DNA of 5,286 nucleotides, from NCBI GenBank assembly GCA_964461865.1, contig CAYWVK010000040.1, positions 1 through 5,286 of the forward strand, read 5' to 3'. Positions 1-5,286 of this stretch are shown here, piece after piece. Source of the DNA: CAYWVK01 sp964461865 (GTDB lineage Bacteria > Patescibacteriota > Microgenomatia > Levybacterales > UBA12049). The notes under the pieces are model-generated. The model made no database searches. It had not been told where the DNA came from and saw only the letters and a program-made list of their open reading frames with translations. Position 1 is the stretch's first letter, and every line of letters starts with the position of its first letter. A program made the position numbers and the translations under genes.

Positions 1-5
1 TTTTG

Positions 6-2378
6 TCAAGTGATAATGGTAAGATTATTATTTTGGTCTAAAGAAATACTTAATTTACTTCCTCTTTCTAACTGATCTTCAAGTATTTTCTTAGCAATTT
101 TATCTTCAATATTATTTTGAATAAATCTTCTAAGTGGTCTTGCTCCAAAATCTTCATCAAATCCTTCTTTGGCAATTTTCTCAACAACACCTTGCTCAAA
201 ATTTATTGCAATTCCTTGCTCATCAAGTTTTTTACTAACTTCATTTAACATTAACTTAACTATTTCTATTACTTCTTTTTCTCCTAATGGTTTAAAAACA
301 ATTACCTCATCAAATCTATTTAGAAGTTCAGGTTTTAAAATTCCTTTTGTTTGTAAAAATTCATATAAAACTTCCTTGAAGTTTTTATCAACTGCTTCTC
401 CTTTATTTATTTTTTCTCTGATAAATTCTGATGCTGCATTTGAGGTTGCAATAATAATGGCGCTTGAAAAAGAAACTGTTTTTCCTTTATTGTCCGTTAA
501 TCTTCCATCATCTAAAACCTGTAAGAATAAATCCATAATTCTTGGATTTGCTTTTTCAAACTCATCAAGTAACACAAGTGAAAAAGGATTATCATAGACT
601 TTTTCGGTTAATTCTCCTTTTTCATCTCCCTCACCCGGAGTTGCACCAAGTAATCTTTTAACACCCTGACTATCTTGATATTCACTCATATCAAGCCTTA
701 TCATCTTGTCTTCTTCTTTAAAATAAATACTAGCGAGAGCTTTTGCTGTTTCTGTTTTACCAACTCCTGTTGGGCCAAGAAAGAGAAAAGAAATTGGTTT
801 TTCCTTATTTGCCAAGCCGCTTCTTATTCTTCTAATACTTTCAGCTATTGCTACTACTGCTTCCTCTTGGTCAATTACTCTTTTGTGAATTTCTTTTTCC
901 ATATTTAAAAGTAATTCTTTTTCCTCCCTGCTTGGTTGACCAACTGCAATTGCGGTTTTTCGCTCAACTTGATTTATAACGTCATCTTCTTCTAGTGTTT
1001 TCTTACCGGACATTACTATTGCTCCAACTGAATCCTCCAATAAATTAACTGCAGAACCGGGTAATACTTTATCTCTTGAATATTTTTCAGCATATATTAG
1101 CGCTGCTACTATTGCTCTATAACTTAAGGATAAATTACTTTGTTTTTCAATTTCTGTTGCTTTTTCAAAAAGCATCTCTAAAGCCAAAGGCTTAAGCGGA
1201 GTTTCAAGCCTTACTACTTCAAAGGATTTTAAAAGTACTGCTTTTGGTTCAACAAATTTTTTATATGCTCCGTTTGTTACTGTTGTAATAATTCTGATTA
1301 CTCCTTTTTCAACATACGGAGTTAAAATTCCCGATAAATCAAGTTTAAAAGTTGAACTGCCTAAGGCATTTTCAAAATTTGGAATATATAAGATTACATC
1401 TTTTGCATGAGCAATTTCCGTAATTATTTCATTTAATCTTCTTTCAAGCTCTCCTTGATCATTTGCTCCTGCTAAAAGAGAGTCTATTAATAATTGTAAA
1501 AACCTTTGGTGGTATAAATTTTGATTAAGGTTTCCCATGTAGCTCTCAAAAGCCAACGAATCAACAAGTGATTTTTTACCACTTCCCGGATCCCCAACTA
1601 AAATAATACTTTGATTTCTTAGTAAACCCTCTATTGTTTCTTTATATTCCTTTACTCTTCCTAAAAGCATTGGTTTTTTAGTGGCAATTTCAGAAGTTAT
1701 ATCAATAGTGTATTTTTTAGTCTCCAATGTCCAACCGGAAACCCAATCCTCAGCTAAGCCTTTACCAAAAAACTTAACTCTTATTGGCTTTGCTTCTTCA
1801 AATTGCGAATAATAAATATGTGACCAATAAAGAATTTGCAAAATCTCTTCCCTTTTAATTTTTTTATTAAACAAAAATTTAGTTTTATCCTCTGTTAACA
1901 AAAGATAAGCAACAAATATATCGGAAGTAGTTATATATTTAACTTTTATTTCTTTAGCAATATTAAAAGCTTCTTTTAATAAATCCTCTTTTGATAATTC
2001 AAGAAATTTTATCTCACCTGAAGTAGTGTTTATTTTTCCTAAAATAAAATTAACCGATTTTGTTTTTAACAATCCTTTTAAAACATGGGCTAAATTTTTA
2101 TGTGCCCAAATACCTAAGCACCGAATTGTTAATGACTCTAAAATATCCTTCCCCTGATTTTCCAAAACAATAACTCTAGGTAACATTCTTCCTAACTTAA
2201 AAGAAATAAATATCTCAAAAATTAAGTAAAAAGAAATTAAAAAGAAGGGAAGATTGGAAAATACATTATTTATATATGAGTCATAACTCATAAAAAGAAT
2301 TACTAGCAAAAATAAAATTCTAATAGTTTTTATTATTAGTGAATTATAAAAATGAAATATTTTTGAAAAATGATACAT
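6..2378 (-). CDS. membrane-tethered Clp/Hsp100-type double AAA+ ATPase with degenerate first module
   Basis: Two membrane helices (about 14-32 and 43-61) open this 790-residue protein; topology by charge leaves the rest in the cytoplasm. Residues about 75-190 resemble a Clp N-domain (second repeat LLKEAFNIAKEIKVKYITTSD). AAA+ module 1 spans about 235-460. Its P-loop GDPGSGKKS (262-270) has Lys where Thr/Ser is expected, its Walker B site reads ILYIPN (Pro333-Asn334 replace Asp-Glu), and the usual Arg-Arg finger pair is Lys384-Ser385, so it is probably inactive. Module 2 (about 495-700) looks competent: GPTGVGKT (535-542), LVLLDE (Asp605-Glu606), sensor-1 Asn647, Arg finger in LLNRF (Arg688), and sensor-2 GARPLRR (745-751) in the C-terminal domain. 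There is no ClpB-type M-domain and no ClpP-docking [LIVM]G[FL] loop after sensor-1, and no clpP in the window. Both pore loops lack their usual Tyr. Overall closest in layout to ClpA/ClpC, but classical unfolding for ClpP is doubtful. The ATG follows the upstream stop by one nucleotide. Confidence 0.93.
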   Translation of the reverse strand: MYHFSKIFHFYNSLIIKTIRILFLLVILFMSYDSYINNVFSNLPFFLISFYLIFEIFISFKLGRMLPRVIVLENQGKDILESLTIRCLGIWAHKNLAHVLKGLLKTKSVNFILGKINTTSGEIKFLELSKEDLLKEAFNIAKEIKVKYITTSDIFVAYLLLTEDKTKFLFNKKIKREEILQILYWSHIYYSQFEEAKPIRVKFFGKGLAEDWVSGWTLETKKYTIDITSEIATKKPMLLGRVKEYKETIEGLLRNQSIILVGDPGSGKKSLVDSLAFESYMGNLNQNLYHQRFLQLLIDSLLAGANDQGELERRLNEIITEIAHAKDVILYIPNFENALGSSTFKLDLSGILTPYVEKGVIRIITTVTNGAYKKFVEPKAVLLKSFEVVRLETPLKPLALEMLFEKATEIEKQSNLSLSYRAIVAALIYAEKYSRDKVLPGSAVNLLEDSVGAIVMSGKKTLEEDDVINQVERKTAIAVGQPSREEKELLLNMEKEIHKRVIDQEEAVVAIAESIRRIRSGLANKEKPISFLFLGPTGVGKTETAKALASIYFKEEDKMIRLDMSEYQDSQGVKRLLGATPGEGDEKGELTEKVYDNPFSLVLLDEFEKANPRIMDLFLQVLDDGRLTDNKGKTVSFSSAIIIATSNAASEFIREKINKGEAVDKNFKEVLYEFLQTKGILKPELLNRFDEVIVFKPLGEKEVIEIVKLMLNEVSKKLDEQGIAINFEQGVVEKIAKEGFDEDFGARPLRRFIQNNIEDKIAKKILEDQLERGSKLSISLDQNNNLTIIT

Positions 2379-2379
2379 A

Positions 2380-2712
2380 TTAAATATATAAAGACCAAAT
2401 AGCCAAAATCGGCCAAACGATAAAAGCTAAAATTACTATAAATTCAATTGCTAAAAGTATAAAAAACAACAAAAGATCAGCTAAAATTACAAATGTCTTA
2501 ATAAACATTCCCATCCCAATTGAAAAACCAACTAAGCCTTGTCTATATTCACTTTTCCATGGCTTAAAGTATGTTTTTATAACAAGGGGAAGAGAAAAGG
2601 CATTTAAAAAAGCATCGTTTAAAGAGGAAAAAAACAAAATAAGTCCCCTTGGTGCTTCAATAAACCAATATTTTAAAAAAACAAAAGGAAGCAATAAGTA
2701 AAAACTAACCAT
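2380..2712 (-). CDS. small hydrophobic multi-pass membrane protein, function unknown
   Basis: This 110-residue protein is mostly hydrophobic. One or two N-terminal membrane segments lie around residues 3-18 and 23-45, and there are probably two more around 60-85 and 86-108. Between them sits a polar, basic loop with a distinctive motif, YFKPWKSEYRQG (48-59), followed by LVGFSIGMG. No enzymatic motif is seen and I do not recognise the family. The gene starts at the only ATG available after an in-frame TAG in the upstream spacer, and it lacks a Shine-Dalgarno motif. Its TAA is one nucleotide from the start of the Clp-like ATPase gene, which also encodes N-terminal membrane helices. Such tight coupling suggests the two proteins work together, perhaps with this one as a membrane partner or anchor; that is inference from gene order only. 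Confidence 0.85.
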   Translation of the reverse strand: MVSFYLLLPFVFLKYWFIEAPRGLILFFSSLNDAFLNAFSLPLVIKTYFKPWKSEYRQGLVGFSIGMGMFIKTFVILADLLLFFILLAIEFIVILAFIVWPILAIWSLYI

Positions 2713-2774
2713 AATAAAATGGCAACCAATTCTAGTGTAGAAAGTTTTAAGCTAAATTGCAATCTTAAATTAAA
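2713..2774. other. 62-nt spacer between protease and small membrane protein genes
   Basis: This is the only real gap between genes in the window. It is strongly AT-rich. Read on the minus strand it holds no GC-rich hairpin followed by a T-run, so no intrinsic terminator is seen after the protease gene. A TAGAAT hexamer (2729-2734, minus strand) could act as a -10 box and would give a very short leader, but no convincing -35 box sits 16-18 bases upstream. The 8-bp palindrome ATTGCAAT (2756-2763) is too short to interpret. The spacer may separate two transcription units, or the five genes may form one operon; the sequence does not decide. Confidence 0.35.
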
Positions 2775-4655
2775 CTATTTCTCCGTACAAATAAGAGGAC
2801 AAAATTGAATTGATTTTTGATCGGATAAACAAGTAGGGTCTATTACGCAATTGAAAAATTCGTTCGGGATAGTAGTTGTAGTAGTTTTATATAACGATTT
2901 AGTCGTAGTGGTGGTAGAAGAATTTTTAGGAACCGTAGTGGTTGTGGTTGTGGTTGTAGTTATAGTATCTATAATTGGTCCCATTCCTGAGAGCAACATT
3001 CTTACTGTTATTGCAGAATGCAAAGGAGAAGGTCCTAATTTTAATGTATCACTAAAGGGATAATTAGTTCCGTTTATCAACCAACTTAAATTGTATTCTC
3101 CTGCGGTGAGATTATTAAACTTAAAATATCCATTTGCATCTGTTTGTATTGTTAACGACTGTTGTCCTGTAATTGAAGTTTGAACATTTGCATACCCTTG
3201 ATCAGCCCCTTGATCAATTTGATTATTATTGTTTGTATCTAAATACACATTACCATCAATATAATAATCTTGATTTAACGGATTTGTGGTTGTAGTTGAA
3301 CCACCGGCTGTGGTTGTTGTAGTTGTAGCAGAAATTGGTGTAAGACCGGAACAAGCATTAAGTGTTTTAAAAGCATTAAGCCTTGGCCCAATTGGCATAT
3401 CTGTTGAAATAGGATCAGCATTATCAACCAAACATGATTTAATCTGACTTGATGAAAGACCAGGGTTTACTGATAAAAGTAATGCTGCAACTCCGGCAAC
3501 ATGAGGTGTTGCCATTGATGTTCCCTGTAATAACTGATAAGCATTATTAGGTGCAGTAGAAAGAATTGTGTTTGAAACTTGCTTTGCTGAGTTACGATCA
3601 CCATTACCCCCAGGAGCAGCAATGCTAACAATAGAACCGTAATTTGAATAAGACGCTCTTTCGTCATTTGGCCCTGTTGCGCCAACAGTAATTACCCCAT
3701 TACAAGATGCAGGAGTAAATCCTAATGCATTACTACCATTATTTCCCGCTGCAACAACCAATACAGATCCTTTTGCAATTGCATCATCCACTACTGCTTG
3801 CATCATACCATCGCAACGAGTTCCCCCACCCAAGCTTAGGTTAATTACTTTTGCTCCGCTATCTGCTGCATAGGTTATACCATTCGCTATTGAAGTTAAA
3901 CTTCCCCTACCGGAAGCATCTAGTACCTTTACTGCCATGAAACTAATATTCCAATTAATGCCGGGAATTCCGATACTATCGTTTCCTCCTGCTCCAATTG
4001 TTCCGGCAACGTGGGTTCCATGATATTGATTGTCTGTTGAAGATGAGCCTGTGCATGCTCCGGAAAGACAATTTACCGCAATAACTACTTTGCCACTAAG
4101 CTCGGCATGATTCCCATCAATACCTGTATCAACTACTGCAACTTTTGTTTCGCTCGTACCGGTTCCAAGTCTCCACGCGTTTGGCATATCTATTTTTTCA
4201 AATCCCCATAATAATTTATAATCCGGATCGTTTGGGATATTTTGAGTTGAAAATATATAATTGGGTTCTGCTTCCTCAAGTTCTTCAAGTTTTGATAATT
4301 TATCAATCAACTTCTTAACGTCTGTTCCTTTATTCAATTTTAAAAGGTAATATTTTGAAAGAACAGGACTGGTTGATGTTTTATAAACTTTTTCCTGAGA
4401 AACCACCCCTAATTCTTTTAATTTATTTTTAAACTCCAAGTTTTCACTTACATCAACCTTGTACTTTATAATTAATTGATCTTCAACAAATAACGCTTCT
4501 TTTTCTGTTGTTACATTTTCTTTAGGAGTAAAAAAAATTATAAGAAATATTAATAAAATAATAATAATTAAGCCGATTGAAAATAGTATTTTTTTTCTTT
4601 TACTTAAACTATTAATTTTCTCAATCAATTTTATTGATGTAATTTTTTTCCACAT
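2775..4655 (-). CDS. membrane-anchored S8 family subtilisin-like serine protease with SdrD-B-like domain
   Basis: This 626-residue secreted endopeptidase has a basic N-terminus and one membrane helix (about 23-43), predicted type II with the C-terminus outside. An I9-like prodomain follows (about 55-137), then the S8 catalytic domain (about 145-435). The catalytic triad is complete: Asp176 in VAVVDTGID, His212 in YHGTHVAGT and Ser380 in GTSMATPHVAG; Asn305 in AAGNNG is the oxyanion-hole residue. Six cysteines in the catalytic region (196, 201, 281, 318, 408, 435) could pair as disulfides. Two Thr-run linkers (444-457 and 564-595) flank an SdrD-B-like beta domain (about 462-555) with the possible calcium loop LDTNNNNQID (472-481). 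The C-terminal 25 residues hold four more cysteines (603, 609, 619, 623). In this family the prodomain is normally cut off by the enzyme itself; here that would leave it in the membrane and free the enzyme. The ATG lies inside the previous gene (35-nt overlap, different frame); no other ATG precedes the helix. Substrates are unknown. Confidence 0.95.
   Translation of the reverse strand: MWKKITSIKLIEKINSLSKRKKILFSIGLIIIILLIFLIIFFTPKENVTTEKEALFVEDQLIIKYKVDVSENLEFKNKLKELGVVSQEKVYKTSTSPVLSKYYLLKLNKGTDVKKLIDKLSKLEELEEAEPNYIFSTQNIPNDPDYKLLWGFEKIDMPNAWRLGTGTSETKVAVVDTGIDGNHAELSGKVVIAVNCLSGACTGSSSTDNQYHGTHVAGTIGAGGNDSIGIPGINWNISFMAVKVLDASGRGSLTSIANGITYAADSGAKVINLSLGGGTRCDGMMQAVVDDAIAKGSVLVVAAGNNGSNALGFTPASCNGVITVGATGPNDERASYSNYGSIVSIAAPGGNGDRNSAKQVSNTILSTAPNNAYQLLQGTSMATPHVAGVAALLLSVNPGLSSSQIKSCLVDNADPISTDMPIGPRLNAFKTLNACSGLTPISATTTTTTAGGSTTTTNPLNQDYYIDGNVYLDTNNNNQIDQGADQGYANVQTSITGQQSLTIQTDANGYFKFNNLTAGEYNLSWLINGTNYPFSDTLKLGPSPLHSAITVRMLLSGMGPIIDTITTTTTTTTTVPKNSSTTTTTKSLYKTTTTTIPNEFFNCVIDPTCLSDQKSIQFCPLICTEK
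2871..2966 (-). repeat. low-complexity ACN tract encoding poly-Thr linker (protease residues 564-595)
   Basis: Three runs of threonine codons occur here: residues 566-574 (nine Thr), 581-585 and 591-595, separated by VPKNSS and KSLYK. ACA, ACC, ACT and ACG codons are mixed, so this is an amino-acid repeat kept at protein level more than a pure DNA microsatellite. It joins the SdrD-B-like domain to the cysteine-containing C-terminus. Thr-rich linkers of this kind act as extended, often O-glycosylated stalks in surface proteins; glycosylation here is inference. Confidence 0.85.
3285..3326 (-). repeat. low-complexity ACN tract encoding Thr-rich linker (protease residues 444-457)
   Basis: Six threonines (444-449), then AGGS, then four threonines (454-457) link the end of the catalytic domain to the SdrD-B-like domain. 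Together with the longer tract nearer the C-terminus this gives the protease a modular, bead-on-string layout with flexible spacers on both sides of the beta domain. Confidence 0.8.
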
Positions 4656-5163
4656 TTTCTATTTCGGGTAATTCATTAATTGTACTTATTACACTATCTA
4701 AATTTACTTCTGTCTCTAAATTAATTATATAATAATTTTTAAGCGCAGAACTTGAAGATTCATATATTTTTCGCTGAGATATTATTCCTAATTTTTTAAA
4801 ATAATTATCAATTTCAGCTTTTCTCTCCGGTGATATTTCATCAGGACCCATTTCTTGTTTATATTTAATTATTAACTCATTTTGTACAAACTCCGGAGTC
4901 GGTATACCAACTTGCTCACTTGGGGTGGGTGATAATAACGACTCTTTTGTTGTTGTAGTAGTTGAAATATTAACCTTTATTGATTCGCCTTTTTCTCGAT
5001 ATTTAAAATAGGAAAAGGTTGAAATTATAATTGTTATCAAAAGAAAAAAAACAATTATGCCAATAAATAATAATTTACGATTTTTAGAAAGTGGATTATT
5101 TTCCTCTATTGGATTTTGTGGCTGTTGATTTTCAACAATTGGAACTTGCTGTTCTTCATTCAT
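4621..5163 (-). CDS. membrane-anchored stand-alone subtilase prodomain (I9-like), putative protease inhibitor or chaperone
   Basis: The 180-residue protein has four parts: a Gln/Pro/Asn-rich N-terminus (1-24); a basic LSKNRK stretch leading into one membrane helix (about 31-51); a linker with five threonines (68-72); and a domain at 92-176. Positive charges before the helix predict cytoplasmic N-terminus and external C-terminus. The domain matches the prodomain of the adjacent subtilase along its length: FVQNELIIKYK against FVEDQLIIKYK, LGIISQRKIY against LGVVSQEKVY, then YYIINL against YYLLKL, and a final NYI in both. The likeness extends back into the membrane helix (LSKNRKLLF against LSKRKKILF), so this is probably a diverged duplicate of the protease's front half. 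No catalytic domain follows; the protein stops four residues after NYI, close to where a processed prodomain would end. Known free-standing I9 proteins inhibit subtilases or help them fold. That role here is inference; a decayed duplicate is the alternative. The start is the first ATG after the upstream stop; no Shine-Dalgarno motif is visible. Confidence 0.85.
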   Translation of the reverse strand: MNEEQQVPIVENQQPQNPIEENNPLSKNRKLLFIGIIVFFLLITIIISTFSYFKYREKGESIKVNISTTTTTKESLLSPTPSEQVGIPTPEFVQNELIIKYKQEMGPDEISPERKAEIDNYFKKLGIISQRKIYESSSSALKNYYIINLETEVNLDSVISTINELPEIENVEKNYINKID

Positions 5164-5166
5164 ATT

Positions 5167-5286
5167 TTAAATGTTGTTATTACTTGGCGACATTTGCGTT
5201 GTGTTGTCTCCTATTGTTGGAGAAGGTATCGGTGGCATATTTTGAGTTGCTTGTGGATTAAACGGTGGTTGACCTTGTTGATTTAA
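5167..5286 (-). CDS. C-terminal end of an unidentified protein with a Gln/Pro/Asn-rich tail (partial)
   Basis: An open frame enters from the right edge of the window and ends at TAA (5167-5169), giving 39 residues; the gene's start lies outside the window. The other two minus-strand frames are closed by stops within this stretch. The visible piece is rich in Gln, Pro, Asn, Ser and Thr (it contains NQQGQPPFNP and MPPIPSPTIG), has no hydrophobic segment and looks disordered. Only three nucleotides separate its stop from the ATG of the next gene, so the two are probably co-transcribed and co-translated. Its composition resembles the Gln/Pro/Asn-rich cytoplasmic N-terminus of that next protein. 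The function cannot be inferred from this tail. Confidence 0.72.
   Translation of the reverse strand, partial: LNQQGQPPFNPQATQNMPPIPSPTIGDNTTQMSPSNNNI

Noticed and set aside
169..908. Plus-strand open frames at 169-597 and 675-908
   Set aside because: They lie antisense to the AAA+ ATPase gene, whose motifs run continuously through this region. Their translations are low-complexity Ser/Phe-rich text with no recognisable domain.
6..2378. Naming the ATPase clpB, clpC or clpA
   Set aside because: It has no M-domain (against ClpB), no ClpP-docking loop (against ClpA and ClpC), membrane helices and altered active and pore sites, so a standard symbol would mislead.
2713..2774. Promoter or terminator in the spacer
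   Set aside because: TAGAAT at 2729-2734 lacks a matching -35 box, and no stable hairpin with a T-run is present, so neither was called as a separate feature.
2871..2966. Possible CRISPR array or DNA microsatellite of GTT/GTG units
   Set aside because: Units are three-base threonine codons with mixed third bases in a continuous reading frame; there are no spacers or long repeats.
2851..3063. Plus-strand open frame with long valine runs
   Set aside because: It is the antisense reading of the poly-Thr codons of the protease; the valine runs follow directly from reversing ACN repeats.
3467..3685. Minus-strand open frame of 72 codons inside the protease gene
   Set aside because: It sits in another frame within the S8 catalytic domain, where the catalytic Ser motif and surrounding sequence are clearly read in the main frame.
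6..4623. UGA recoded as glycine, as in Gracilibacteria and Absconditabacteria
   Set aside because: TGA ends both the ATPase gene (6-8) and the prodomain gene (4621-4623) at natural protein ends, and no in-frame TGA interrupts the conserved domains.
4621..4655. Prodomain gene and protease gene as one gene split by a frameshift at the A7 run
   Set aside because: Losing one A would join the frames, but the fusion would carry an external prodomain followed by a second basic stretch and membrane helix meant to face the cytoplasm, which conflicts with the topology. The heptamer A AAA AAT would suit a -1 shift, but the protease frame is +1. Both products look complete as they are.

Overview
The window is AT-rich and tightly packed, and every supported gene lies on the minus strand, so transcription runs from high to low coordinates. 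TGA, TAA and TAG all end genes here, which fits the standard bacterial code. Threonine-run linkers, type II membrane anchors, a surface subtilase with an SdrD-B-like module, starts without Shine-Dalgarno motifs and minimal gaps between genes together suggest a member of the Candidate Phyla Radiation (Patescibacteria), possibly Microgenomates-like. That placement is inference from style; no marker gene is present.

In order of transcription the layout is: (1) the last 39 codons of an unidentified protein with a Gln/Pro/Asn-rich tail (5167-5286); (2) a 180-residue single-pass membrane protein whose outer part is a subtilase prodomain (inhibitor I9-like) with no protease attached (4621-5163); (3) overlapping it by 35 nt, a 626-residue membrane-anchored S8 subtilase with its own matching prodomain, a complete catalytic domain, an SdrD-B-like domain, poly-Thr linkers and a four-cysteine C-terminus (2775-4655); (4) after a 62-nt spacer, a 110-residue hydrophobic membrane protein (2380-2712); (5) one nucleotide later, a 790-residue Clp/Hsp100-type double AAA+ ATPase with two N-terminal membrane helices (6-2378).

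The two halves may be separate units. In the first, protein 2 looks like a diverged duplicate of the front half of protein 3, which suggests a membrane-held inhibitor or folding helper acting in trans on the neighbouring protease. In the second, the small membrane protein and the membrane-tethered ATPase are almost certainly co-translated and may form a complex at the cytoplasmic face. The ATPase is unusual: its first AAA+ module has lost key ATPase residues, and both modules lack the aromatic pore-loop residue that Clp unfoldases use to grip substrate. Its second module keeps a complete ATPase site. No gap without a gene exceeds 62 bases.
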